From REEB481 sp964586595 (GTDB taxonomy: Bacteria > Bacteroidota > Bacteroidia > NS11-12g > UBA955), in the NCBI GenBank assembly GCA_964586595.1, contig CAZPHB010000003.1, forward strand, positions 1 through 64,000: a DNA stretch of 64,000 nt, in the 5' to 3' direction. Shown in pieces: positions 1-8,204 of the stretch. A program made the position numbers and the translations under genes. Positions within the stretch are counted from its first letter, which is position 1. The number at the start of each line of letters is the position of its first letter. The notes under the pieces were generated by a model. The model had not been told where the DNA came from. It was given only the letters and a program-made list of their open reading frames with translations, and ran no database searches.

Positions 1-1
1 C

Positions 2-1462
2 TCACTCCACCCATAGCTTATGCACTTGTTTGCGGCCGGTTTCCTGAATGGTGGTGTGCACCAGATACAGGCCCGGGCGCAACGTGGAAATATCGTGGTT
101 TACGTCTTTGTGGCCATTGAGGCGCAGACATTCGCGGCCGGTGAGGTCGTAAAATACCGCATCCACATGGTACAGGTAATACGGAACCTCAAAGCGCAGG
201 CGGTTGTGTGCCGGGTTGGGCGCCAGCCGCACCGCCTCCGGGTCTTCCACGTTTAGCACATTGAAGTTGCCCAGGGAGTCCAGACGGAAGATATACACAA
301 ACTTATTCCACTCACTGTAACGGGCATACCCATAATACCCGCCCCGGGCGGAGGGCTTTACCACCGCGTCCAATATGGCGTCTTCCCAGGGCTGTCCCGG
401 CACCTTCGGGTGGCCCGGTATTTTCAGCTCCCGCTGCCAGATGATGTCCAGGTTTTTGGTGTATTTGGTAAGCCTGTCCAGGTTATACGTAAATGGATAT
501 CCCAAACTAAAGAAAAAGCTGTCGCAGTCCTGCAAGCCATAATAGCGTTTCAATTTTTCATCCTGGTCAGCATAGCCGCAGCGCTTCAGGTTCAGGTACT
601 CGTCGTAAATGTGCAGATAAGTCCAACTGCCGTCGTAGTCCACCAGGGCGTAATACTCCGAATCATTCAGGCGCCGGAAGTCATACACTTCATCGCTGTT
701 GGTGTAAATGTTTTCAGGCCGCGGGCAGGAAAGGGTGTCCTGCTTACCCGGACTGCGGGCTGCCACAATACGCCCCAGCGTGTCAAAGCGCACGAAGAAT
801 ATGTTATTGCCCAACGAATAACTAGATGAACTACTACCAATGGAGGCCGCGGCAATGTATCCATTGTTGGAAGGGGTATACTGAAGTTGCAGAAGATTCG
901 CCATGCCAACATTTCCTGTTCCCAGCATAAAGGAGCGTTCCTGCCGGAAAATCCTGCCCTGCAAATCGGCAAAGGCTATCCAAAGAGCGCGCTTGACCGT
1001 GTTGTAGTAACGGGTTTCGCCGGTAATCACGATCTGCCTGCGCAGGGTATCAATCAGAAAATCATGAATCACATCGTGACGGTGGTCCTGCACTTCCACA
1101 ATATCCTGGGTTCTGCCCCACAGTTCATTGCCCTCAAGGTCAAAGGCCTTGAGGCTGTAACCGCCCAGGGCTCCCACCTGCCCGGCTACCACATACCAGC
1201 GGTGGATCGGGTCGTAGCGGATGGCCGCACCGGTGGGGTAAAATACGTGGCGTATCCACAGCAGCCTGCCCGAAGGGTCATAGCGCCGGAAATCAACGCC
1301 TGTAAGCACCAGATAACCGCCCTCGCTGTCTTCCAGCACATCGTTTGCCCCCAGGGTGAATTCCACCTTAAACAACAGGCTCCGCTGGGCCCGGGCCATG
1401 GTGGCCCATGCCAGCAGCGCCAGCAAAAGCAGGGGTTTATTGTATCTGCACTTTAACCACAT
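2..1462 (-). CDS. Secreted beta-propeller-like protein with T9SS sorting domain
   Basis: A 486-aa protein with an N-terminal signal peptide (hydrophobic LLLLALLAWATMARA then Q, about residues 10-26). The body has repeated short beta segments of the type 'GGYLVL', 'RYDPSGRLLWIR' and 'FDLEGNELWG', as in beta-propeller or PQQ-like repeat proteins. The last ~75 residues (LAPNPAHNRLRFEVP..., LRPGLYLVHT) form a type A T9SS C-terminal domain, so export to the cell surface or medium is likely. Its start overlaps the end of the upstream gene by 26 nt on the same strand, which suggests co-transcription. Residue 22 is the only other Met near the N-terminus and would remove the signal peptide. The specific function is unknown. 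Confidence 0.75.
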   Translation of the reverse strand: MWLKCRYNKPLLLLALLAWATMARAQRSLLFKVEFTLGANDVLEDSEGGYLVLTGVDFRRYDPSGRLLWIRHVFYPTGAAIRYDPIHRWYVVAGQVGALGGYSLKAFDLEGNELWGRTQDIVEVQDHRHDVIHDFLIDTLRRQIVITGETRYYNTVKRALWIAFADLQGRIFRQERSFMLGTGNVGMANLLQLQYTPSNNGYIAAASIGSSSSSYSLGNNIFFVRFDTLGRIVAARSPGKQDTLSCPRPENIYTNSDEVYDFRRLNDSEYYALVDYDGSWTYLHIYDEYLNLKRCGYADQDEKLKRYYGLQDCDSFFFSLGYPFTYNLDRLTKYTKNLDIIWQRELKIPGHPKVPGQPWEDAILDAVVKPSARGGYYGYARYSEWNKFVYIFRLDSLGNFNVLNVEDPEAVRLAPNPAHNRLRFEVPYYLYHVDAVFYDLTGRECLRLNGHKDVNHDISTLRPGLYLVHTTIQETGRKQVHKLWVE

Positions 1463-2570
1463 GGCGGTGTTGCGCGGTTTTGGAACTCAGCTCCAGCAGG
1501 TACATGCCGGGGGCATAGCCCTGTATGGGTAATTGCACCTGTTGTTCCGCTCCGCTGTAATATAACAAAGTTCTGCCGGAAAGGTCTTGGAGCCGCAGTT
1601 GCCAGGCGGCAGGCAGGCCGCTTACGTGCAGGGTTTGGGAAGCCGGCACCGGGTAAATGCGCAGCCGCTCCGCCCAGATGCTTTGGGTAGCAGCCAGGGC
1701 TGCCGGCGCGGCGCCTTCGCCGCAACCCAGCTGCTGCGGGCCGGCGTAAGCCAGGTGATACCAGCGGTCGGCGTGGGTGCTGTAGTGCGTGGAATCAGGC
1801 CCCATGATCCAAAGATAGTACATGCCGCTGGAATCCAGCGTACGCATCCGGTCACCGTCAATACGGAACCAGCCACCGGCGCCGCCCTGAAATTGGTTCT
1901 GGTTTACCAGGTTCCAGGGTCCTTCGGCCATGTGCAGGGCAGAGGGGCGGTAATCGCCCCAGGTGCCTGAGTTCACCTGGTTGCGCAGCACGTTGAGGCG
2001 CCGCGCATTGCTCAGGTGAATGCCGTTGGCCCAGAGGTTGATGCTGTTGGTAAACTGAATCAGATTGCTGTCGATGCGGAAGCTTTCCTCAAAGAAGCGT
2101 TTCTCTTTAAAATCCGGCACACGCGGATTCAGGCCGGTTACCTGGCTGAGGGTGATGCCGGCGCCGAGGCGGCCATTCAGGCCTATCCTGTTGCGGGTAA
2201 TGAGCAGGCTGCTGTAGCTGGGGTCAGGCGATGTGGCTTCCCCCACAAACACCGCCCCGGCATAAGGGTGGCGGTCAAAGCGGTTGTTGCTGATGTTGAT
2301 TTGCGTAGTTGGTGGCTGGTTGGGTAGCCCCGGCTTGGTATTGTTGAAACAGCCGATGGCCTGCCAGTTGCAGTTGTCAAAGGTATTGCGCAGGGTGGTA
2401 TCTTCCTGGTTGCCGATGTACAGTATGCCGCCGGGGTTATCGCGGTATTCAATGGCGTAGCCGGAGGTGTTGGCAAAGCGGTTGCCGTGAAAGGTGGTTC
2501 TATTGTTTTCGTTGGTGCAGTTGCTCACCCGCGCTCCGCGAAACACGTCGTGTATGTAGCAGTTGCGCAC
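1437..2570 (-). CDS. 5'-truncated right-handed beta-helix protein with T9SS domain
   Basis: A 377-aa frame counted from a GTG at 2570. Repeated motifs such as 'ISNNRFDRHPY', 'LLITRNRIGLNG' and 'LNVLRNQVNSGTW' are typical of parallel beta-helix (NosD/pectate-lyase-like) proteins. The C-terminus (IYPVPASQTLHVSGLP ... GYAPGMYLLELSS) is a T9SS type A sorting domain. There is no signal peptide. The frame stays open upstream to 2651 with no in-frame ATG, GTG or TTG before a stop at 2652-2654, and this upstream part runs straight through a terminator-like hairpin. A T9SS substrate needs a Sec signal, so the 5' end appears to have been lost in a rearrangement, and the product is probably not exported if it is made at all. 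Confidence 0.6.
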   Translation of the reverse strand: MRNCYIHDVFRGARVSNCTNENNRTTFHGNRFANTSGYAIEYRDNPGGILYIGNQEDTTLRNTFDNCNWQAIGCFNNTKPGLPNQPPTTQINISNNRFDRHPYAGAVFVGEATSPDPSYSSLLITRNRIGLNGRLGAGITLSQVTGLNPRVPDFKEKRFFEESFRIDSNLIQFTNSINLWANGIHLSNARRLNVLRNQVNSGTWGDYRPSALHMAEGPWNLVNQNQFQGGAGGWFRIDGDRMRTLDSSGMYYLWIMGPDSTHYSTHADRWYHLAYAGPQQLGCGEGAAPAALAATQSIWAERLRIYPVPASQTLHVSGLPAAWQLRLQDLSGRTLLYYSGAEQQVQLPIQGYAPGMYLLELSSKTAQHRHVVKVQIQ

Positions 2571-2622
2571 CGTAAAGCATTTCGAAGGATTGATTTCCTG
2601 AGCATTGCAACCTTTAAAGATG

Positions 2623-2653
2623 AAAAAGCCCCTGAATTTCAGGGGCTTTTTTT
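2623..2653. terminator. Bidirectional terminator-like hairpin
   Basis: GCCCCTGA and TCAGGGGC form an 8-bp stem around a 4-nt loop. An A5 tract lies on the left and a T7 tract on the right, so the structure could terminate in either direction. It sits inside the open 5' extension of the truncated beta-helix frame, which marks a junction rather than a normal gene start. Confidence 0.7.
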
Positions 2654-2755
2654 ATGCAGATTTTTGAAGATCTGAAATCCGGATGGGGCGATGTTATTGG
2701 AATTTACGACCAGGACATCGGGCTGCGATTTAATATGATCAGGTTCACTTCTTGG

Positions 2756-2850
2756 GTAATTCATCGTTGAACACAAGAAAAATGGATAATTCATGTATTC
2801 AAGTACAATAAAGAACAGATAATTCATGTATTCAAGTACAAGAAAAACCC
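2756..2850. repeat. Direct repeats of 24 nt with ~33-nt period
   Basis: A 24-nt sequence starting GATAATTCATGT and ending AAGTACAA is present twice without mismatch (2785-2808 and 2818-2841). A degenerate third unit, starting GTAATTCATCG, lies just upstream from 2756. The first and third units both end in an ACAAGAAAAA-type tail. The array lies immediately upstream of the decayed ATPase relic. There are too few units, with no unique spacers, for CRISPR; an operator or element end is possible. Confidence 0.7.
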
Positions 2851-2887
2851 GATATTTACTGTGTTGATACGAATGAAAAGGCGTAAA

Positions 2888-3093
2888 ATGAAGGTGATTC
2901 GCCAGCATCTGGAGGCGAAGGAGTGACGATTCTGACGGGTGCGCGGCAGGTGGGAAAAACAACCCTCTTGCGACAGTTGGAAGTGCAATTAGAGCAGGAA
3001 GCTAACCTAGCCGGAGTTCTACCTTTCGTTGGAAGATACTCAACTGCTGCGGGTTCTGAATGTACATTCGGATCAGTTGTTTCATCTTTGTAA
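2888..3093 (+). pseudogene. Relic of AAA_14/DUF4143-type ATPase
   Basis: Three reading frames together give the N-terminal third of an AAA_14-type ATPase: MKVIRQHLEAKE in one frame, then VTILTGARQVGKTTLLRQL (Walker A GARQVGKT) in a second from about 2922, then FYLSLEDTQLLRVLNVHSDQ in a third from about 3015. At least two frameshifts separate these pieces, and the C-terminal DUF4143 part is absent. The last piece runs directly into the start of the next gene, so a naive gene call from 3029 fuses relic and live gene. The 24-nt repeats lie directly upstream. The relic assignment is firm; the exact frameshift positions are approximate. Confidence 0.7.
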
Positions 3094-3097
3094 ACGG

Positions 3098-3781
3098 ATG
3101 CAACGTTTCATTTTCTTGTGCTTTTTGTTTGGAACCCTATTGCAAAAAATGCATGCCCAGCAGGCTGGTTTGGGATCTTGGAATATCCTGAACATGAAGT
3201 ACACCTACAATTCCCATTGGTCTGTATTTGGTGAAGCACAGTTGCGTTCACTCCTTTTTTATAATCACTTCCATTACCATGAATATAAATTTGGTGTGCA
3301 ACACCGTTTGCATAAGCAGGCAGCCCTCACCCTGGCCGGAGGAAGTTACCAGACCTATGCTGAAGGCGGTAATTTCATTGTTCCAAAAAACAACGACGAG
3401 TTTCGCATCTGGCCGCAAATACAAAGCGCCCAATCATTCGGCAGGCTGAAGCTGGAACAGCGATACCGTATGGAATTCCGCTTCACAAGCAATGGGTATC
3501 GCAATCGGTTTCGCTATCGCTTCGGACTCATATTTCCTTTTGGTAAGGAATTGAACGACAGCAGACCGCTGCAATTTTCGTTTCACAATGAAATCTTCTT
3601 TACCGACCGTGAACCATATTTTGAACGCAACCGAGTTTCCTGCGGCTTGGGCTGGAAGTTAAACGACTTAACCATGCTGCAAGTGGGCTATCTTCATCAG
3701 TTTGATTACCGCATCAATGACGAGATAGGAAGAGATTTCTTGCAAGTGGGCTTTTATTATGATTTGAAGCGTTCCAAATAG
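3098..3781 (+). CDS. DUF2490-family outer-membrane protein
   Basis: A 227-aa protein starting at the ATG that opens a clear signal peptide (MQRFIFLCFLFGTLLQKMHAQ). An upstream in-frame start at 3029 would add a piece of the ATPase relic and is rejected. The body alternates aromatic and polar residues (NSHWSVFGEAQLRS, RLKLEQRYRMEFRF, RFRYRFGLIFPFG, DFLQVGFYYDL) and ends with an aromatic strand, as in an outer-membrane beta-barrel. The pattern and length fit DUF2490, a Bacteroidota/Proteobacteria family without a defined role. It is monocistronic. Confidence 0.75.
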   Translation: MQRFIFLCFLFGTLLQKMHAQQAGLGSWNILNMKYTYNSHWSVFGEAQLRSLLFYNHFHYHEYKFGVQHRLHKQAALTLAGGSYQTYAEGGNFIVPKNNDEFRIWPQIQSAQSFGRLKLEQRYRMEFRFTSNGYRNRFRYRFGLIFPFGKELNDSRPLQFSFHNEIFFTDREPYFERNRVSCGLGWKLNDLTMLQVGYLHQFDYRINDEIGRDFLQVGFYYDLKRSK

Positions 3782-3839
3782 GTTTAAGTATGGTTATCAG
3801 TAATTGATTGCAGCGTCTTTCCAGAATTTTTACTGTACT

Positions 3840-3847
3840 TATGTTTG
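3840..3847 (+). promoter_or_regulatory. TAnnTTTG box (TATGTTTG) ahead of the DUF1653 gene
   Basis: The box matches the Bacteroidota -7 element and ends 4 nt before the ATG at 3852. That is the spacing seen at eight other genes here, and it favours 3852 over the ATG at 3849. No clear -33 TTTG was assigned. Confidence 0.5.
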
Positions 3848-3851
3848 TATG

Positions 3852-4082
3852 ATGCTTCAGAAGGGGAGATACCTGCATTATAAAGGTCGTGAATACGAAG
3901 TCATCGGCCATGCGCTGCACAGCGAAACCCTGGAGCCAATGGTGGTGTATCGGCCATTATACGACACGCCCGACATTCCCGAAGGTACGCTGTGGGTGCG
4001 GCCTGCTGCCATGTTTGGGGAAATGGTAAGCGTAGGCGATGTGGAACTGCCGCGGTTTCGGTTCCTTGGGAAAATGGAATAA
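3852..4082 (+). CDS. DUF1653 family small protein
   Basis: A 76-aa protein (MLQKGRYLHYKGREYEVIG ... SETLEPMVVYRPLYD ... LWVRPAAMFGEMV) with the full DUF1653 signature: a YxHYKGxxYxVxG opening, a 'vvYrpLY' core and a 'lWvRP..MF.e.V' end. DUF1653 is a small beta-rich domain of unknown biochemical role. The frame is open further upstream to 3804, but that stretch (IAASFQNFYCTYVC) does not resemble the family. Its 3' end faces the FAD-dependent reductase gene with a 9-nt gap. Confidence 0.85.
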   Translation: MLQKGRYLHYKGREYEVIGHALHSETLEPMVVYRPLYDTPDIPEGTLWVRPAAMFGEMVSVGDVELPRFRFLGKME

Positions 4083-4091
4083 ATCAGGCGT

Positions 4092-5096
4092 TTAGAAGCC
4101 CTGCACCCCGTTCACCGTGGTGTATTTCAACACGTTTTTCTTGTCTGGATGAATGCGTTTGAATGCGCTTTGACACATCAATGTGGCTTCGTGGAAACCA
4201 CAGAGGATGAGTTTGAGCTTGCCGGGATAGGTGTTCACATCGCCAATGGCATATACGCCCGGACGTGCAGTGCTGTATTCAGCCGTGTCCACCAGGATGG
4301 CGTTGTTTTCAATGGTCAATCCCCAATCCGCGATGGGGCCCAATTTGGGTGTCAAACCAAACAGCGGCAGGAAATAATCGGCTTCCAGCCAGCGGTTTTC
4401 CTGATCTTTCTGGGTCAATTCAACCGCCTCCAATGCCGGGGTTCCGCGCAAACCCGTAATTTCAGCATTGGTATATAAGCTGATGCGACCGGCCGCCGCC
4501 AGATCCAGCACCTTCTGCACGCTGTCCGGGTGCCCGCGGAACTCGGTGCGGCGGTGGATGAGGGCCACTTCGGAAGCCACTTCTGCCAAAAAGATGGTCC
4601 AGTCCAGGGCGCTGTCGCCGCCTCCGGAGATGATGATTCGTTTATTCCTGAACTGCTCGGGTTCCTTCACCAGATATTCCACGCCTTTTCCTTCGAAATC
4701 GGCAATGTTGGCAATGGGCGGTTTGCGGGGTTCGAAGCATCCCAGGCCGCCTGCAATGGCCACAACAGGCGAACGGTGAACCGTTCCTTTGTCGGTAGTG
4801 ACCAGCCATTGGCCCTCTGCATCCTGTTCCAGCGTTTCGGCGCGTTCCGCCAAAGTGAACCCGGGCTTGAAGGGTTCGATTTGCTTCATCAGGTTGTCTA
4901 CCAGGTCGCCGGCCAGAACCTCCGGAAATCCGGGGATATCGTAAATGGGTTTCTTCGGATAAATCTCCGCCAGTTGTCCTCCGGGAACCGCCAGAGAATC
5001 AACAATATGGCAGCGCAACTTCAGCAGCCCTGCTTCGAATACCGTGAACAGACCTACAGGACCTGCGCCGATAATCAAGATGTCTGTTTGAATCAT
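4092..5096 (-). CDS. Ferredoxin--NADP+ reductase, thioredoxin-reductase-like (FNR type 2)
   Basis: A 334-aa FAD/NAD(P)H oxidoreductase. The N-terminus (MIQTDILIIGAGPVGL) is the FAD Rossmann motif, and 'GGQLAEIYPKKPIYDIPGFP' is characteristic of YumC-type ferredoxin/flavodoxin-NADP reductases. A second dinucleotide fold (IISGGGDSALDW, about residue 155) binds NADPH, and 'GVYAIGDVNTYPGKLKLI' near the end is the FAD C-terminal motif. The CxxC redox pair of true thioredoxin reductases is absent, which supports the FNR assignment. The length is typical. A TAACTTTG box lies at 5117-5124 (minus strand), 20 nt ahead of the ATG. Confidence 0.88.
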   Translation of the reverse strand: MIQTDILIIGAGPVGLFTVFEAGLLKLRCHIVDSLAVPGGQLAEIYPKKPIYDIPGFPEVLAGDLVDNLMKQIEPFKPGFTLAERAETLEQDAEGQWLVTTDKGTVHRSPVVAIAGGLGCFEPRKPPIANIADFEGKGVEYLVKEPEQFRNKRIIISGGGDSALDWTIFLAEVASEVALIHRRTEFRGHPDSVQKVLDLAAAGRISLYTNAEITGLRGTPALEAVELTQKDQENRWLEADYFLPLFGLTPKLGPIADWGLTIENNAILVDTAEYSTARPGVYAIGDVNTYPGKLKLILCGFHEATLMCQSAFKRIHPDKKNVLKYTTVNGVQGF

Positions 5097-5189
5097 GAAA
5101 GCGAATTAAGCGTGTGCAAAGTTAGAACTGCGTTGAGCGCAGTTTGGGGATTTCGTCAGCTAAGTCTTTGATTTCCAACACTATGAGGG

Positions 5190-6311
5190 TCAGAACAAAT
5201 CTTTCATGCGGTCGAAAAAGCCTTTTTCTTCCTTCCCGGGATCGGGCTGAAAATGCTTGCTCTGTTGCAGTTTGTGCAGCAATTCTTTTTCCTCCTGATT
5301 CAGCTTGTTGGGTACCCAGATGTTCACGTAAATCAATTGATCGCCGGTGCCGTATCCGTTGATGTCGGGGAAGCCTTTGCCTTTCAGGCGCAGCACTTTA
5401 CCCGCCTGTGTTCCGGGATCTATCTTGATTTTGGCTTTGCCTTCCAGGGTGGGCACCTCAGTGCTGGCGCCTAAAGCGGCTTCAGGGAAACTCAGCCAGA
5501 GCTGATAGATGACGTGGTTGCCATCGCGGGTCAGCTCTACATGTTCCACTTCTTCAATCAACACAATCAGATCTCCGGGAACACCACCGCCGGGACCGTC
5601 GTTGCCTTTACCGCTCACCGACAACTGCATGCCGTTGGCCACGCCGCCGGGGATGCGGATGCTGGTTTCCTGATCTTCCGGCACCAGTCCGTATTCATTG
5701 GCGCCTTTGGCTTTGCTTTTGATGCTGCGGCCCAGTCCGTTGCATTCCGGACAGGTGCTGCTGGTGGCCATCTGGCCCAGGAAGGTATTGGTTACGCGAC
5801 GCACGGCGCCGGTTCCACCGCAGGTTTTGCAGTCGCTCCACTCGGTTTCCTTGCTTTCCACCATGCGGCGGTAGCGCACCTTCTTCTCCACGCCGCTGCG
5901 CATTTCTGCCAGGGTAAGTTTCAGCTTGATGCGTATGTTGGAACCTACAGAACGACGTGAAGAACCGCGCCGTCCGCCTCCTCCGAAGAAGGAGCCGAAC
6001 ATGTCGTTGTCGCCGAAAATATCTCCAAACTGACTGAAGATATCGTCCATGCTGAAGCCACCACCTCCGCCGCCTCCGAAGCCGCCGCCCATGCCCTGAT
6101 GGCCAAACTGGTCGTAGCGTTGTTTCTTCTCCGGGTTGCTCAGCACATCATAAGCCTCGGCAGCTTCTTTGAAATTGTCTTCTGCTTCCTTGTCGCCGGG
6201 GTTCTTATCCGGATGGTATTTAATGGCCAGCTTCCGATATGCTTTTTTTATTTCTTCTGCGGAAGCGTTTCGGGCTACGCCTAATACGTCGTAGTAATCT
6301 CTTTTTGACAT
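5190..6311 (-). CDS. dnaJ: Chaperone DnaJ with only one zinc centre
   Basis: A 373-aa Hsp40 co-chaperone that stimulates the DnaK ATPase and delivers substrates. The J domain (residues 1-70, HPD at 33-35) and the G/F region (71-113) are intact. The cysteine-rich region holds only CKTCGGTG (161-168) and CPECNGLG (187-194), whereas the family normally has four CxxCxGxG motifs. The two kept motifs are separated as motifs 2 and 3 would be, so zinc centre II remains and centre I (motifs 1 and 4) is replaced by VESKETEWSD and RSIKSKAKGANEYGL. The C-terminal substrate-binding domains follow. It lies 6 nt downstream of grpE, in one operon. Confidence 0.95.
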   Translation of the reverse strand: MSKRDYYDVLGVARNASAEEIKKAYRKLAIKYHPDKNPGDKEAEDNFKEAAEAYDVLSNPEKKQRYDQFGHQGMGGGFGGGGGGGFSMDDIFSQFGDIFGDNDMFGSFFGGGGRRGSSRRSVGSNIRIKLKLTLAEMRSGVEKKVRYRRMVESKETEWSDCKTCGGTGAVRRVTNTFLGQMATSSTCPECNGLGRSIKSKAKGANEYGLVPEDQETSIRIPGGVANGMQLSVSGKGNDGPGGGVPGDLIVLIEEVEHVELTRDGNHVIYQLWLSFPEAALGASTEVPTLEGKAKIKIDPGTQAGKVLRLKGKGFPDINGYGTGDQLIYVNIWVPNKLNQEEKELLHKLQQSKHFQPDPGKEEKGFFDRMKDLF

Positions 6312-6317
6312 GGGTGT

Positions 6318-6869
6318 TTATGATGCGCCAACCACAGCTTTGGTGAATCGAATCACCTTGCCATGCAGGGTATAACCTTTTTCAACTTCGTCGATGATTT
6401 TTCCTGCCAGATCAGGACTTGGCGGCGGAACCTTGGTGATGGCTTCGTGCTGATCCACATCCAGGGGCTGTCCGATGGCTTCGATGGCTTTCAGGCCCAG
6501 GCCTTCCAGAATACCGGCAAATTTCTTCTGTACCAGTTTCACGCCTTCTTCAATGGATGCTTTGTCGCTCTGTGTTTCGCTGGCCTTGATGGCGCGCTCC
6601 AGGTCGTCAAGTACGGGCAGCAGGCTCACGATGATGTCTTTGCCCGCCTGCTGCATGAATTCGATGCGCTCTTTGGAAGTACGGCGCTTGAAATTGTCGA
6701 ATTCCGCAAACAGGCGCACGTAGCGGTCTTCCAGTTCGGCGATTTTCATTTCCGGACTTTCCATCCCTGGTTCGGAAGTAACCTGTTCCTGTTTGGTTTC
6801 TTGAGTTTCTTCGGAACCCGGCTGTTCGCCGGAGCTTTGCTGTTCGTTCAGTTCTTCTTCTGGTAACAT
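6318..6869 (-). CDS. grpE: Nucleotide exchange factor GrpE
   Basis: A 183-aa protein starting at the ATG of MLPEEELNEQQSSG. An upstream in-frame start at 6908 (MQAWQYLCAGANK) would place the TATCTTTG promoter box (6893-6886, minus strand) inside the gene. An acidic Gln/Glu-rich N-terminal tail is followed by the long helix 'MKIAELEDRYVRLFAEFDNFKRRTSKER', the GrpE dimer coiled coil, and the C-terminal beta domain ending 'EVEKGYTLHGKVIRFTKAVV', the family signature. GrpE releases ADP from DnaK and is co-transcribed with dnaJ. No CIRCE or other heat-shock operator was recognised. Confidence 0.95.
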   Translation of the reverse strand: MLPEEELNEQQSSGEQPGSEETQETKQEQVTSEPGMESPEMKIAELEDRYVRLFAEFDNFKRRTSKERIEFMQQAGKDIIVSLLPVLDDLERAIKASETQSDKASIEEGVKLVQKKFAGILEGLGLKAIEAIGQPLDVDQHEAITKVPPPSPDLAGKIIDEVEKGYTLHGKVIRFTKAVVGAS

Positions 6870-6991
6870 CTTGTTCGCGCCGGCGCAAAGATATTGCCAT
6901 GCCTGCATTGCTGACAGGCTGGCAGCGGATAAGGCGCATTTTTTTGCCTGCCATCATGCTTTTTTCCGTTTTTCGGGTAGTTTTGTCAGCC

Positions 6992-8194
6992 ATGCTTCGC
7001 TTTTTCATACCCCTCCTTTGCATCTTGGGAAGTCAGTCCTTGCATGCACAACAGGACCGTTTCCAAAAGCCGGTTTTTGATTCAGTATTGGTGGAAACCA
7101 TCAATTACTCTAGCGTGTTCCAAGATGCTGCCCATAAAGCAGATGTGTATCAACCCCACGGCGATACCTCCACCAGAAGACCCTTGTTGCTCTATGTACA
7201 TGGAGGTTCATTCATTTCCGGCGACAAAGCCTCCGACGACTGCCGCGATTTCTGTCGGCATTTTGCCCGTTTGGGTTATACCGCGGTGTCGGTGAATTAC
7301 CGACTTTCAACCTTGCTGCAATTCATGCAGAGCAAAGACAACCAGATGCAGACGGTCATGCGCGCTATGGCGGATATAAAAAGTGCCATTCGCTATTTCC
7401 GCGCCGACGCTGCAGGGAGCAATACATTCAGCATAAATGCCGACAAGGTATTCCTTGGTGGTTATTCTGCCGGAGCTGTGGCTGCGCTGCATACCGCCTA
7501 TATCGACAGCCTGAATGAACTTACAGCCGCCGAACAATTGCTTCTGAAAAACGCCATCGGCACCCTGGAAGGCGACGCAGGAAATTCGGGCTATGCGTCT
7601 CATGTTACGGCCTTGTTCAGTCTTGCAGGCGCTTTGCATAAAACGGACTGGGTTTCTCCTGCGGAAGAACCTGTATGGATGGCCCACAGCCGCGATGATG
7701 CCACGGTGAGTTTCAACTGTGCACCCGGTCTGGGCCTGCCCAATGTGCTGGAACTTTGCGGAACCGGAAAGCTTTTGCCCGAACTCCGCAGGCAGGGCAT
7801 TCTTTACGACTCCATGATATTGGAAAAAGAAGGCCATGGCTGGCCGTCCGGTGCCAACAACAATGCCAGCTTTCGCAAGGCTTTGGACGAAATAGCCAAG
7901 TTCTTTTATCCCATGGTAATGCCTCGGTCGCTCGGTACAAATGAGTTACTGGCGGAATTGCCCCAATTGCAGATTTACCCAAATCCCATCTCATCAGGCA
8001 TTACCAAACTGCAGCTTCAGGCATCAGGGCCTTTGGAATTTGTGCGCCTGGTCAATCCGGAAGGTAAAATAATGATGGAACACAGGTTGAACGGGCAGGA
8101 GCACAGCTTCGAGATGGAAGTTGCACAGATGCCGACCGGCCTGTATTGGGTGCAAACTGCTGCAGGTTTTGCCAAAGTAGCGTTGGAACGCTGA
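6992..8194 (+). CDS. Secreted alpha/beta-hydrolase (esterase/lipase-like) with T9SS domain
   Basis: A 400-aa protein starting at the ATG of MLRFFIPLLCILGSQSLHAQ, a signal peptide. Longer starts back to 6899 would overlap grpE's promoter. The hydrolase core shows the oxyanion motif YVHGGSF and the nucleophile elbow GGYSAGAVAA, in the same order as BD-FAE/carboxylesterase-type enzymes. A possible catalytic Asp lies in 'AHSRDDATV' and His in 'EKEGHGWPSGAN'. The last ~80 residues (LQIYPNPISSGITKLQL ... MPTGLYWVQT) form a T9SS type A domain, so the enzyme is probably surface-attached or released. A TAGTTTTG box (6978-6985) lies 6 nt upstream. The substrate is unknown. Confidence 0.85.
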   Translation: MLRFFIPLLCILGSQSLHAQQDRFQKPVFDSVLVETINYSSVFQDAAHKADVYQPHGDTSTRRPLLLYVHGGSFISGDKASDDCRDFCRHFARLGYTAVSVNYRLSTLLQFMQSKDNQMQTVMRAMADIKSAIRYFRADAAGSNTFSINADKVFLGGYSAGAVAALHTAYIDSLNELTAAEQLLLKNAIGTLEGDAGNSGYASHVTALFSLAGALHKTDWVSPAEEPVWMAHSRDDATVSFNCAPGLGLPNVLELCGTGKLLPELRRQGILYDSMILEKEGHGWPSGANNNASFRKALDEIAKFFYPMVMPRSLGTNELLAELPQLQIYPNPISSGITKLQLQASGPLEFVRLVNPEGKIMMEHRLNGQEHSFEMEVAQMPTGLYWVQTAAGFAKVALER

Positions 8195-8200
8195 ACTTTG
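8193..8200 (+). promoter_or_regulatory. -7-like box (GAACTTTG) for ribE
   Basis: This is a TAnnTTTG variant ending exactly 4 nt before the ATG at 8205. TTTG at 8168-8171 lies 21 nt upstream, a normal -33/-7 spacing in Bacteroidota. It predicts a leaderless transcript. Confidence 0.5.
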
Positions 8201-8204
8201 CCCC

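Noticed and set aside
2639..2962. 107-residue minus-strand frame with repeated LEYMNY peptides
   Set aside because: The repeated peptides are a translation of the 24-nt direct repeats; the frame also covers the terminator and the ATPase relic, with no family resemblance.
3029..3097. Upstream start for the DUF2490 gene at 3029
   Set aside because: The added residues are the tail of the AAA_14 relic; the signal peptide begins at 3098.
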